A DNA stretch of 64,000 bases. It comes from Streptomyces violaceorubidus (GTDB lineage Bacteria; Actinomycetota; Actinomycetes; Streptomycetales; Streptomycetaceae). Below, piece by piece: positions 56,636 through 64,000 of this stretch. The notes under the pieces were generated by a model. That model was given only the letters and a program-made list of their open reading frames with translations, was not told where the DNA came from and did not search any database. The translations under genes were made by a program, and so were the position numbers. Position 1 is the stretch's first letter. Every line of letters starts with the position of its first letter. The stretch is from NCBI RefSeq assembly GCF_000717995.1, contig NZ_JODM01000002.1, positions 534,475 to 598,474 of the forward strand, written 5' to 3'.

Positions 56636-57255
56636 CGAAAGACCTCCTCGGTGGTGGTGACCACCGAGCACCGAGCGGCCGCGTAGTCCAGGGCCAGCCG
56701 GTGGTGGTCGGCGGAGAAGTCACCGAGGGCGTCGGCGACCAGGAAGGGCTGGATGTCGTTGGTGAACGCCTCCAGGGCGGTCGCCAGCACGCCGACGTGG
56801 GCGTACACCCCGCACAGGATCAGCTGGTCGCGGCCGAGGGCGCGCAGTCGCGCCAGCAGATCCGAACGGAAGAAGGCGCTGTAGCGCCATTTGGTGAGCA
56901 CCCGGTCCGCCGGCCCGGGCGTGAGCTCCGTGACGATCTCGCGGTCGGCGGGGTCCACGCGCATGCCCGGGCCCCAGAAGTCCTTGAGGAGTCCGCGTTC
57001 CTCGTCCGTCATGCCGCCGGGCTGGGCGGTGTAGAAGACGGGGACCCCGAGTGCGGCGCACCGCTCCCGCAGCTGCGCGCAGTGGCGCACGAGCGGGTTC
57101 CGTACGGCCGGGGGGAAGGGGGCGAGGAAATACCTCTGCATGTCGTGGACGAGCAGGGCCGCGCGGGCCGGATCGGGGGTCCAACGCGCCGTGGCGGGAG
57201 GCAGTTCGGCCGCCGTGGGCAGCGCGTAGGCGGATATCGGTGCTAAGCCCGGCAC
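56632..57255 (-). CDS. phzD: Isochorismatase PhzD
   Basis: 207 residues. Asp38 in [10 protein letters not shown] and Lys122 in [11 protein letters not shown] fall at exactly the positions known for PhzD of Pseudomonas. Cleaves the vinyl ether of ADIC to give DHHA. GTG 57255 has GGGAGA and lies 13 bp inside the end of phzC. The [33 protein letters not shown] stretch is diagnostic; the usual nucleophile position Cys is replaced by Ala/His context, as in other PhzD proteins. Confidence 0.96.
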   Translation of the reverse strand: MPGLAPISAYALPTAAELPPATARWTPDPARAALLVHDMQRYFLAPFPPAVRNPLVRHCAQLRERCAALGVPVFYTAQPGGMTDEERGLLKDFWGPGMRVDPADREIVTELTPGPADRVLTKWRYSAFFRSDLLARLRALGRDQLILCGVYAHVGVLATALEAFTNDIQPFLVADALGDFSADHHRLALDYAAARCSVVTTTEEVFR

Positions 57256-58442
57256 GGTTCTCCCTCGGCTCGGTTCGTCATCGTCTGCGGTTGCCAGGCC
57301 GACACCACCGACACGGCCTGGCGGGGGTTGAGCCGTGGGTCGCACAGCGTCGTGTACGTGGCGCCGACGCGGTCGGTGGTGTCCGGGGTGTCGGCGCACT
57401 CGGTCACCGCGTCGGGGGTGGTCTCCAGGTGGATGCCACCCGCCGTCCCGCCGCCCGCGCGGACGGCCGCCTGAAAGGCGGTGACCTCGCGGACGACGGT
57501 TTCCACCACCCGGGTCTTGCGTCCTTCGGCGGTGGTCACGGTGTTCGCGTGCAGGGGGTCGACCAGCCAGATCACGGGATGCCCCGCGGCGCGCACCGCC
57601 CTGACCAGCGGCGGCAGCAGGTCCGACGCCGCGTCGGCGCCCATGCGGGCGATCAGGGTGAGTCGGCCCGGTGTTCTGCCGGGGTCGAGCCGCTCGCACA
57701 GACCGAGCAGTTCCGCGGTGGTCACGCGGGGGCCGACCTTGCAGGCCACGGGGTTGACCACGTCGGCCAGCAGGGCGACGTGGGCCCCGTCGAGCCGCCG
57801 GGTCCGTTCCCCGACCCACGGCCAGTGGGTGGAGGTGAGCGCGAGCCGGCCGTCCCGGTCGGCGCGCAGCATCGGGATCTCGTAGTCGAGCAGCAGGGCC
57901 TCGTGACTGGTCCACACGGCCGGGTCCCGGGGCGTCGGACAGAGGTGGCCGACGACCTGCCGGGCGGCACGGTAGCCGGCGAGCAGGCGCCGGGGGTCCG
58001 GTCGCCGTGCTTCGGGGTCCGGCTCGGGGCCGTTCACCATGTGTCCCCGGTAGACCGGGATCTCGACGCCGTCGACGGTCTCGGTGCGGGCCGAGCGGGG
58101 TTTGGCGTACTGACCTCCGATCCGGCCGACCCTGATGACCGGCTGCTTGGTGATCGCCTTCATGACCCCGGCGAGCAGATCGAGGTGAGCGGCCTTCCGT
58201 CCGACGTCACCCGCGGTGCACTCGGCGAAGTCCTCCGCGCAGTCGCCTGCCTGCACCACCTGTGCCCGCCCGGCCGCGACCTGGGCGAGCCGGGTTCGGA
58301 GCGTGCCGAGCGACTCGGTCTCCACCAGTGGAGGCAAGCCCGCCAGCGTGTCCCGGACCCGCTCGACCTCTGCCGGGTCTTCCCACTGGGGTTGCTGCTG
58401 CGCGATGAGGGATGGTGAATCGTGGAGGGATATGGCGTTCAA
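57243..58442 (-). CDS. phzC: 3-deoxy-D-arabino-heptulosonate-7-phosphate synthase, class II (PhzC)
   Basis: 399 residues, plant-type DAHP synthase. [40 protein letters not shown], and [15 protein letters not shown] are conserved. It draws erythrose 4-phosphate and PEP into the shikimate route for phenazines. First gene of the operon. I chose TTG 58442, which has GGGGAG at good spacing and gives the family N-terminus; GTG 58475 is the alternative. Confidence 0.93.
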   Translation of the reverse strand: MNAISLHDSPSLIAQQQPQWEDPAEVERVRDTLAGLPPLVETESLGTLRTRLAQVAAGRAQVVQAGDCAEDFAECTAGDVGRKAAHLDLLAGVMKAITKQPVIRVGRIGGQYAKPRSARTETVDGVEIPVYRGHMVNGPEPDPEARRPDPRRLLAGYRAARQVVGHLCPTPRDPAVWTSHEALLLDYEIPMLRADRDGRLALTSTHWPWVGERTRRLDGAHVALLADVVNPVACKVGPRVTTAELLGLCERLDPGRTPGRLTLIARMGADAASDLLPPLVRAVRAAGHPVIWLVDPLHANTVTTAEGRKTRVVETVVREVTAFQAAVRAGGGTAGGIHLETTPDAVTECADTPDTTDRVGATYTTLCDPRLNPRQAVSVVSAWQPQTMTNRAEGEPCRA

Positions 58443-58672
58443 TTCTGCTCCCCACTCTCCGACGTGTCGGCACACCGTTTCGGCACGACAGTGCGGCCGA
58501 CGCCCGACCGTCCATGTCCCCCGGAGTTCCTCGATTCGACATGCCGGGAGGCAAAAAGAGCGACCCGTCGGCGAACTCCGAAAAGGCGACGCATTACGCG
58601 CGCGTGAGCACGGTCAATTCACCGGTCGCCCGACTGTTGGGAAATACGGAGAGGAATGTCGAGTACGTCGGG
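58443..58672. other. Noncoding region upstream of the phenazine operon
   Basis: 230 bp between phzC and the NTF2-like gene, both on the minus strand. It should hold the phz promoter and the end of the preceding transcript. It is less GC-rich than its surroundings around 58550-58620 (AAAAAGAG, AATTCACC, GGGAAATACGG). No clear -35/-10 pair, operator or regulator gene was recognised. Confidence 0.5.
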
Positions 58673-59323
58673 TCAGTGGTGGGCGGCCGTCGGCGCGGCC
58701 GGGCCGCCGTGCGGCGGGTACGGGTTGTCCTGCACGTACAGCCAGGTGCCGTCCAGCTGCTCCTGGACGGTGTCGCAGAAATTGCCGGTGAAGCTCTCGC
58801 GGGTTCCGTCCGCCGCGTCCTGCTCCAGGGTGTAGTCGCCCATGATGGCCGCGGTGCGCTGACGCACCTTGTTGTCCCACCCGCGCCATCCGCCCGCCAG
58901 TACGGTCTGGCGGGGGTTCACGGTGAGCACGGGGTTCGACTTGAACCAGTCGACGTAGAAGGCACGGATCGCCGCGTGGCCCCGGATGACCGACCCGTCC
59001 CAGTTGACGATGGCGGCCTCGGGCTCCTGCAGCGCGACGATGCCGTCGACGTCCTTGGCCACGATGCGCTCGCCCAGGAGCCTCAGCAGCTCCTCGGGGG
59101 ACGTGGCGGCGACCCGTATACCCGCCTTGGTCTTGGCCGCGGCGTCCACGGAGGCCGCGGCGCCGGGCGAGGTGTCGGTGGTCGACGAGGCCCCGGTGGT
59201 CGACGAGCTCTCCGCGGTGGCGGCCACCGACTCGGTCTGGATGACCCTCGGGCCGGCGATGCTTCCGGCCGTCAGGATAATACCCGCGACCGCGATCGGA
59301 AGTGTGTGCTTGATCTTGCTCAT
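58673..59323 (-). CDS. Exported NTF2-like (SgcJ/SnoaL-type) protein
   Basis: 216 residues. An N-terminal signal anchor (HTLPIAVAGIILTAGSIAG) is followed by a Ser/Thr/Ala-rich spacer to about residue 65, then an NTF2-like domain: SPEELLRLLGERIVAKDVDGIVALQEPEAAIVNWDGSVIRGHAAIRAFYVDWF. GGGGGAGACG precedes ATG 59323. Function unknown; domain similar to small ketosteroid-isomerase-like proteins, also the fold of PhzB. It is upstream of the phz operon on the same strand. Confidence 0.75.
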   Translation of the reverse strand: MSKIKHTLPIAVAGIILTAGSIAGPRVIQTESVAATAESSSTTGASSTTDTSPGAAASVDAAAKTKAGIRVAATSPEELLRLLGERIVAKDVDGIVALQEPEAAIVNWDGSVIRGHAAIRAFYVDWFKSNPVLTVNPRQTVLAGGWRGWDNKVRQRTAAIMGDYTLEQDAADGTRESFTGNFCDTVQEQLDGTWLYVQDNPYPPHGGPAAPTAAHH

Positions 59324-59428
59324 TTCGTCTCCCCCTACCGGAGACGGCAATGGTCAAAACGACGCCGCTACGACGTCGGACCTACCGGCTGGTCAGCCTT
59401 TTGCCGTCTCTCCCCCTGGATGACAGTC

Positions 59429-59458
59429 ATACAACAGTCCGGAACCGGCTTCTGTCAA
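59429..59458 (-). promoter_or_regulatory. Promoter candidate for the NTF2-like gene
   Basis: On the minus strand, TTGACA (59453-59458) is a perfect -35, followed after 18 bp by TTGTAT (59429-59434). The distance to the start codon is about 105 bp. Confidence 0.5.
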
Positions 59459-59892
59459 CGTCTTGGGGAATGCGAGCGATGCCGGCTCACTTTCCCTTTC
59501 TCCAACAGGAGAAGCGGAATTCAGACGGCAGCACAATGACCTGCGCCTATGCGTGGACAACGGAACTTCGACCATCGGAGACCTCGCACAGCGAGGGTCA
59601 ACGGAGAGTAAAGAAAGTGGAAAGTGATATTCCAGAAAGGACCCTCAAGCTGTTCAATGGTAAATAAATCTCGCCACCGATACATTTCCAGCCGCCCCAT
59701 GGCCGAAAATCGCTGAACCAATTCGGTGACACGGCACAGCCCGACCGGCGGGCACAGCCACGAGCGGGCGAAGAAGGCCCACCTCACGGAGCCGGACGCC
59801 GGCAACGGGACAGAGGATCTCGGTTGAGATCGACGACCCCGAGCAGCAACACGCGCGCGACGAACCCCAGCACATCGCCTGCACCGATCGAG
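59459..59892. other. No gene recognised
   Basis: 434 bp of lower GC content with scattered stop codons on both strands. No RNA gene, repeat or conserved coding stretch was recognised. It marks the transition into the remnant-rich accessory segment. Confidence 0.5.
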
Positions 59893-60060
59893 CAAGGGTG
59901 GGACGCGCCCTGGTATCGGGTCCGCCGGGCGGACTCCCAGGCGTCGTTCCTGCCCAGCGACGGCGAGGACTTGGACGAGGTCTGCAATGTCGATGTCTTC
60001 GTGACGCCGAAGGACGGTTCCGCGGCGGCGAGTCTGGTGCCACGGGCGATCGCCCGCCCG
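59893..60060 (+). pseudogene. Fragment of an unrecognised protein gene
   Basis: The frame reading GWDAPWYRVRRADSQASFLP and SDGEDLDEVCNVDVFVTPKDGS has codon usage and composition of a real protein, but there is no proper start and the sense breaks off near 60010-60060. It could be the middle part of an actinobacterial hypothetical or immunity-type protein. Low confidence. Confidence 0.4.
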
Positions 60061-60064
60061 GCCA

Positions 60065-60250
60065 AGGCGTACCCCCGCACGGCTGCGCCGCCTGCGCGCG
60101 GGACGCATCGAGGTGGCCGTGGTGACGATCGGCGAAGACCTGCCTGCCTACGACCTCACGGACCTGCGCGTCGAGGCCGTACCCGCCGGCCGGGGCATGG
60201 GCGTGGCCGTCGGCGCCGACCACCCGCTGGCCTCGCGGGAGGAAGTGGGC
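60065..60250 (+). pseudogene. LysR-family regulator remnant
   Basis: About 60 codons read LRRLRAGRIEVAVVTIGEDL, then YDLTDLRVEAVPAGRGMGVA and VGADHPLASREEVG, the substrate-binding domain of a LysR regulator. Both the DNA-binding half and the C-terminal third are missing. It is fused directly to the end of the dehydrogenase remnant on the other strand. Confidence 0.65.
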
Positions 60251-60274
60251 GAATGCTGCCCGTTGGAGCACTGG

Positions 60275-60609
60275 CTATGGCGTGATGTCCAGGACCGCCT
60301 TGCCGCGGAGGCTGCGGCCCAGGACGGCGGCGACGGCTTCATCGGCCTGGTTCCAGCTGCCGCGCCAGGAGATGTGCGGGGTGAGGTCCCTTGCCGCGAG
60401 GCGGTCGGCGAGCCAGGTCAGGTCCGGGCCGGGGAGGGGACCGTCCTGGAGGTGGAAGGTGACGATGGAGCGTCCGTGGCGTCCGTCGTTGCCCAGGAAC
60501 GCGCCGGGCGGGAACTGCACGGGCTGCATGGTGACATCGCCGACGACAACCAGCGTGCCGTGCGGTGCCAGTCTGTCGAATGCCCGCACCAGTTGAGGGC
60601 CTCCCACGC
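60275..60609 (-). pseudogene. Zinc-type alcohol dehydrogenase/quinone reductase remnant, C-terminal part
   Basis: About 110 codons of the C-terminal half of an MDR-superfamily oxidoreductase: VGGPQLVRAFDRLAPHGTLVVVGDV, FLGNDGRHGRSIVTFHLQDG and NQADEAVAAVLGRSLRGKAVLDI, with its natural TAG stop. The catalytic and most of the NADP-binding part are lost. Homology ends at about 60607, exactly where an integrase tail on the other strand begins. Confidence 0.7.
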
Positions 60610-60672
60610 GAGGCACTGGCTGAGGGCGACGACTCCGAAGAGCCGCCGCCCTCAGCGGTGGTCGTACGCTGA
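60610..60672 (+). pseudogene. 3' tail of a second tyrosine integrase gene
   Basis: EALAEGDDSEEPPPSAVVVR followed by TGA resembles the end of the integrase at 62487 (DGDEPPPQNALVR then TGA). More tellingly, the stop is followed by the same CGTTGCCGTCA bases in both places. Only the last 20 codons remain. Confidence 0.6.
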
Positions 60673-60695
60673 CGTTGCCGTCAGCGTTGCCGTCA
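60667..60695. repeat. Left copy of 17-bp direct repeat with GTTGCCGTCA arm sites
   Basis: CGCTGACGTTGCCGTCA (60667-60683) is identical to 62482-62498. A second GTTGCCGTCA follows at 60686-60695. Two such decamers 12-13 bp apart directly after an integrase stop look like recombinase arm-binding sites of an integrative element. Confidence 0.7.
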
Positions 60696-60702
60696 AACGG
60701 CG

Positions 60703-61212
60703 TTACGCAGGACTCTGGCCATCTTCTTCCACAGGAATATGGGCCACAGTCACTACGCCAGAGAACGAACTCTCCACCACAATGCGGTCACCTGGGGAAT
60801 AGATCCAGAATTCTGGTACGGATTCTGCAATATCCAGCAGGCGAGAGATGGAGAATTCAAGCCCCATCTCTACACTCGGAACCGCCAAGCTCTCCCAGAA
60901 AAAGATGAGACTGTCAGCCCTCGGGGCGAACTGTTGGATTACGGTGCTCAGCTCGATGGAACCCAACTCCATCGAGCTGAGCACCAAACCATCAGCCACC
61001 GCGCCCCACGAGATCGCACCGTCAGAGCTGCGCGGGTAATGACTGAGGCTTTCGCGCTCGTACTGGAGATGCTGATCCAGGTTCAGCAGATGCACACCCG
61101 GCCGGCCAACCCAAGTCAGCCGTCGACCACCCTGCTGATCTGCACGAACCACTCGAATCATAGATTTGGGCAGGAGGTCCGGCCTGGTTCCGTATACATC
61201 GTCGAGCGTCAC
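60703..61212 (-). CDS. Putative immunity protein of the orphan toxin module
   Basis: 169 residues, acidic and soluble. IRVVRADQQGGRRLTWVGRPGVHLLNLDQHL near the start, then LVLSSMELGSIELSTVIQQFAPRADSLIFFWESLAVPSVEMGLEFSISRLLDIAESVPEFWIYSPGDRIVVE. No family recognised. GTG 61212 overlaps the toxin-domain stop (GTGA), the usual arrangement of a polymorphic toxin and its immunity gene. Lower GC than the surrounding core genome. Confidence 0.6.
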   Translation of the reverse strand: MTLDDVYGTRPDLLPKSMIRVVRADQQGGRRLTWVGRPGVHLLNLDQHLQYERESLSHYPRSSDGAISWGAVADGLVLSSMELGSIELSTVIQQFAPRADSLIFFWESLAVPSVEMGLEFSISRLLDIAESVPEFWIYSPGDRIVVESSFSGVVTVAHIPVEEDGQSPA

Positions 61213-61521
61213 GAATTACCGCCAAGCATTCTCGCGAAATCGTCTTCCGTTCCATTCCATGGCACTGCCCACTTACGTGCCGAATCCCCCTTGCCGACTT
61301 CCACGTTGATATGGGGACCCTTCACTGGATCGTAATCCATCCTGAACCTCTTGAATTCACCGTTAACCCGAGTAGTGATTCCCACTACCTTGCCGTAGGT
61401 CGTCGGCGCAGATTCGAGACGTCCGATGTACGGCTGCCGAGTAGCTGGATCAACCTCACCCAACAGATCAAGCGCTTTGTTGCGGGCTTGTTCGAAGCTG
61501 TCGAAGCTAGGCAGGGTTACT
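61209..61521 (-). pseudogene. Orphan C-terminal toxin domain of a polymorphic toxin
   Basis: About 100 codons: LPSFDSFEQARNKALDLLGE, TYGKVVGITTRVNGEFKRFR, then MDYDPVKGPHINVEVGKGDS and WAVPWNGTEDDFARMLGGN. The GPHINVE core and length fit a toxin tip delivered by RHS, WapA or HINT proteins, probably a nuclease. There is no N-terminal carrier, no start codon at the domain edge, and the homology stops where the truncated integrase begins. I read it as a displaced tip kept with its immunity gene. Confidence 0.6.
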
Positions 61522-61526
61522 GAACT

Positions 61527-62487
61527 CGCGAAACTCACCGCCAAGAACATCCGCACCTGGCTGAACGAGCTGCGCACCATCTGCCAGTGCTGCGCCCACG
61601 GCATCGACGCCCGACGCAAACCCGACACCCAGACCGGCCGACGTCCGCGCTGCTGCGCACTCGGCCACTGCTGTCGCAAGCACCTCTCACCCCTGACGCT
61701 CGCCTACATCCACTCCTTACTCAAATCCGCACTGGAGCACGCCGTACGCGAAGAAGAGATCCCCCGCAACGTCGCCCGCAACGTCCGCACCGGCACGCCC
61801 CGCCCCCGCCGCTTCAACCCCCTCACCGCCGACGAAGCCCGCCACTTCCTCGCCGCCGCCCAGGGCCATCGACACGCCGCACTGTTCGAGCTCGCCCTGC
61901 GCACAGGTCTACGCAAGGGCGAACTCCTCGGCCTGCGCTGGGAAGACCTCGACTTCGACGGCCATACCGCCTCCATCCGCCGAACCCTCCAACGCACCCG
62001 CAGCCAGGGCCTGGTCACCCTGCCCACCAAGACCATAAGCTCCGAACGACGCATCGCCCTGCCAACCTCCTGCGTCACCTCCCTGCACGCTCACCGCACC
62101 CTGCAGAACCGGGAGCGGGAACAGACGGGCTCACGGTGGCAGGGCAGCGGATACGTCTTCACGCGAACGGACGGCCACCCGATCGAGCCCGCCACCCTCA
62201 CCCGGCACTTCAACGCCCTGCTCCGAGACGCCCACCTGCGCCCCATCCGGTTCCACGACCTCCGCCACTCGACCGCCACCCTCCTCCTGGAACAGGGCGT
62301 CGAACTCTTCGTCATCAAAGAACTCCTGGGTCACGCCCACATCGGCGTGACCGCCACGGTGTACGCCCACGTCCGACTCCGCCTCCAACGCAACGCCATC
62401 GACACCCTCACCACCACGCTCGGCGGCCCGGAAACAGCACGCCCCGACGGCGACGAACCGCCACCCCAGAACGCCCTCGTCCGCTGA
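61527..62487 (+). pseudogene. Tyrosine recombinase/integrase, N-terminus missing
   Basis: Homology begins at TELAKLTAKNIRTWLNELR and runs to the end. Catalytic residues are intact: Arg in TGLRKGELLGLRWEDL, HDLRHSTATLLLEQG, LGHAHIGVTATVYAHV (final Tyr). The Cys-rich insert CQCCAHG..CCALGHCC is typical of actinomycete integrases. Full-length relatives are about 380-400 residues; here roughly 70-100 residues of the arm-binding domain are lost. An ATG at 61426 could start a chimeric 353-residue protein whose first 33 residues come from antisense toxin sequence. Confidence 0.8.
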
Positions 62488-62511
62488 CGTTGCCGTCAAC
62501 TACTGCCGTCA
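62482..62511. repeat. Right copy of 17-bp direct repeat with arm-type sites
   Basis: CGCTGACGTTGCCGTCA at 62482-62498 spans the integrase stop. ACTGCCGTCA at 62502-62511 is a second, one-mismatch decamer. It matches the left copy at 60667 and brackets a 1.8-kb segment containing the orphan toxin module and the integrase. Confidence 0.7.
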
Positions 62512-62521
62512 CCCCACGCAA

Positions 62522-62553
62522 AAGCCCCGCCAGGACACGCCTGACGGGGCTTC
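62522..62553. terminator. Bidirectional intrinsic terminator
   Basis: AAAGCCCCG and CGGGGCTT with inner CAGG/CCTG pairs form a stem around ACACG, flanked by AAAA on one side and CATATTT on the other. It ends both the integrase transcript and the converging toxin-immunity transcript. Confidence 0.85.
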
Positions 62554-62583
62554 ATATTTGCACGAGCGATCACATCATGACAT

Positions 62584-62781
62584 TTAGCTTCCACCGCCGA
62601 GCGGCAGATCCGGCAGGCTATTAAGGAGAGCCCTCACCTGATCCTTGGTTGCCCCTACGCGCGTCTGAAAGTCCCGGTCATCCCCAGTCTCTAGCGCTTC
62701 CATCATGAGCGCTTCGACTAGAAAGAATTCCGCCCTAGGGATCGTGATCACGATCTGATCTCCGTGATCCTCTACGTGCAT
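62584..62781 (-). CDS. Small putative immunity protein
   Basis: 65 residues: MHVEDHGDQIVITIPRAEFF, LVEALMMEALETGDDRDFQT, RVGATKDQVRALLNSLPDL. Acidic, no membrane segment. It begins 13 bp after the toxin stop on the same strand with GAGAGG upstream; ATG 62790 is an alternative but lacks room for the ribosome-binding site. By position the antidote to the HINT toxin upstream. No family recognised. Confidence 0.65.
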   Translation of the reverse strand: MHVEDHGDQIVITIPRAEFFLVEALMMEALETGDDRDFQTRVGATKDQVRALLNSLPDLPLGGGS

Positions 62782-62794
62782 CAGAACCATCCTC

Positions 62795-64000
62795 TCACTG
62801 CGACCTGAAGTTCCTGGTGAAGTAGCTATAGCCCTCTTGAGGTGCGAAGACAGTACCACCGTCCCTCGATCCGGGGTTGCGGATCACAATTACCCCGTTC
62901 CGCCAATAGGCAGATGCACCATCGGATCGCACGCGACGCTCCCCGTTTAGAATTACATCTTCAATCATGTTGGAGAATTGCGCACGAGTCCGGATTCCAG
63001 GGAATTCTCCCTGCTCTACGACATGCTTCTGGAAGGCGTGCCCGTCTGCTCCAGCCAGCTCTTCCGCTGCAAGCTTCGCCTGAAGTCGGGGACCATCCGC
63101 AACGTTGCAGCCGCCAGAATTGTGAACGAGTACCGGCGTGGCCCCAGCGAGTACATAGTACGCGTGGATGTCTTCGATCGTCAGGTCGTGTGTACGCTGG
63201 CGCTTGGTGTAGTGGCTGACTGCGGTGACTTGGACGTGAGTCCCTGCGCTGGTGCGCAGCAACTGGCCGGGGTGAATGTTTCCCGCGTCGGTCCATTCGT
63301 GGCGGTCGACGGTCCAGAAGGGGTGGGTGTCGGTTGCGACGATGACGGATGGTTCATCGTCTGTTGCCACGGTCAATTCGGTGAAGTTCTTGTCGTCTTC
63401 GGTCGTTATGGTGTCGACGACCTTCTTTTCTGTCGTTTCACCTGACTTCACATCAGTGGTGACGACACTGTCGCCAACTTGAACGTCTTCGATGGCTTTA
63501 TGTGTGCCGTCTGCCATGAGAACGCCGGTTCCTGGCAGGAAGCTGTGGAGGCACGGGCGGAGCTTGGACGCGATCCCGTAGGCAACAACGCTCGATGCTG
63601 CGCCCCACGCAGCAGCGTTGAATTGTTCTTCGAGTTGGCCGGTTGCACTGTGGTCCGCGTCTGGTGTCAGGGCATTTTCCGTAGCCGCGCCGGCGGCACT
63701 CGCGAGGGCTCCGCAGCCTGCACTCGCCGCAAGGCTCACGCCTCCGGTGGCCAGACTGGCGCTTCCGGCTGCGGAGTAGCACGCGACACCGACGGCTACT
63801 TCAGCGACATAGCCGCCGATTACCGCCTTGTTTTCTGAGGCCCATTCCTTGGCCTCGTCCACAGCATGCGACCAGCCGCAGGGCGAGTACCAGCTGCAGT
63901 CGGGCCTTGACCCCGAGTTCTGGACACGGGTTATGCGGCTTGCGTCAGCGTAGTTGATGTTGTTTCGGACGCTATCTCGTAAGCGATCGGGCTGCGGTGT
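62795..64000 (-). CDS. Polymorphic toxin with pretoxin-HINT domain, 5' part outside window
   Basis: The frame is open to the window edge (402 codons visible). The edge portion, NNINYADASRITRVQNSGS then CSWYSPCGWSHAVDEAKEWA, fits the region just after an RHS core. A Gly/Ala-rich, possibly membrane-active helix pair follows (near 63700-63830). Next is a HINT autoprocessing domain, from Cys in CLHSFLPGTGVLMADG (about 63545) through THPFWTV to VLVHNS (about 63120). The C-terminal toxin tip of about 105 residues carries HAFQKHVVEQGEFPGIRTRAQF and YWRNGVIVIRNPG; family not certain, likely a nuclease. The immunity gene follows. Confidence 0.82.
   Translation of the reverse strand, partial: TPQPDRLRDSVRNNINYADASRITRVQNSGSRPDCSWYSPCGWSHAVDEAKEWASENKAVIGGYVAEVAVGVACYSAAGSASLATGGVSLAASAGCGALASAAGAATENALTPDADHSATGQLEEQFNAAAWGAASSVVAYGIASKLRPCLHSFLPGTGVLMADGTHKAIEDVQVGDSVVTTDVKSGETTEKKVVDTITTEDDKNFTELTVATDDEPSVIVATDTHPFWTVDRHEWTDAGNIHPGQLLRTSAGTHVQVTAVSHYTKRQRTHDLTIEDIHAYYVLAGATPVLVHNSGGCNVADGPRLQAKLAAEELAGADGHAFQKHVVEQGEFPGIRTRAQFSNMIEDVILNGERRVRSDGASAYWRNGVIVIRNPGSRDGGTVFAPQEGYSYFTRNFRSQ

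Noticed and set aside
59324..59893. Possible small genes in the low-GC stretch before the remnants
   Set aside because: Frames are short, lack ribosome-binding sites and show no GC-skewed codon positions.
60113..60802. 230-codon plus-strand frame beginning in the LysR remnant
   Set aside because: Only the first about 45 codons have protein-like homology; the rest is antisense to the dehydrogenase remnant and noncoding.
61022..61335. Plus-strand frames opposite the immunity gene and toxin tip
   Set aside because: The minus-strand frames have protein-like sequence and a GTGA overlap; the plus-strand frames do not.

Overview
This is high-GC chromosomal DNA from a Streptomyces or very close relative. 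Third codon positions are strongly GC-rich, GTG and TTG starts are common, and several families are typical of streptomycetes: SepF-like division protein, XRE/DUF397 pair, DUF7144, anti-sigma-type ATPases, AbfB and XlnA. I saw no rRNA, tRNA, CRISPR array or replication origin.

1-7.9 kb: a CoA-dependent aromatic degradation locus. It holds an aryl-CoA ligase, a PaaX-family repressor, a two-domain monooxygenase/oxidoreductase of the 2-aminobenzoyl-CoA (or salicylyl-CoA) type, an enoyl-CoA hydratase and an acyl-CoA dehydrogenase. A 13-bp operator-like word, TGACTGTCGTCAC, occurs upstream of both transcription units. A PAPS sulfotransferase sits inside the locus. 8-12.3 kb: an anti-sigma-type ATPase, then amino-acid permease, ornithine carbamoyltransferase (arcB) and arginine deiminase (arcA), which together form an arginine deiminase route. 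12.6-18 kb: a CPA2 antiporter, then the Pnkp-Hen1 RNA-repair operon. 18-25.8 kb: an F420-type oxidoreductase, small conserved genes, a MazG-like phosphohydrolase, an AAA ATPase, sflB and a D-2-hydroxyglutarate dehydrogenase-type flavin/Fe-S enzyme.

26-31 kb: a chloride channel translationally coupled to a potassium channel, then a cobalamin riboswitch controlling a cobalt ECF transporter, cbiMNQO. 31-40 kb: an efflux pump with a TetR regulator, small regulatory genes, a flavin monooxygenase-MFS pair and an ECF sigma factor with a membrane-anchored partner. 40-43.5 kb: divergent arabinofuranosidase (abfB) and xylanase (xlnA) genes that share xylan-type operators. 43.5-46.6 kb: a WYL regulator divergent from a RidA protein, then rarA.

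46.7-58.4 kb: a phenazine biosynthetic operon on the minus strand. It holds phzC, D, E, G, B and F, an asparagine-synthetase-type amidotransferase resembling PhzH, an O/N-methyltransferase, a VOC protein, a small protein of unknown function, a DUF488 protein and an asparaginase-like protein. The last three are the unusual members.

58.7-64 kb: an exported NTF2-like protein, then a scrambled accessory segment. It contains gene remnants, an orphan polymorphic-toxin/immunity pair, an N-terminally truncated integrase, the 3' tail of a second integrase with the same GTTGCCGTCA repeats behind it, and a HINT-containing toxin with its immunity gene running off the window.
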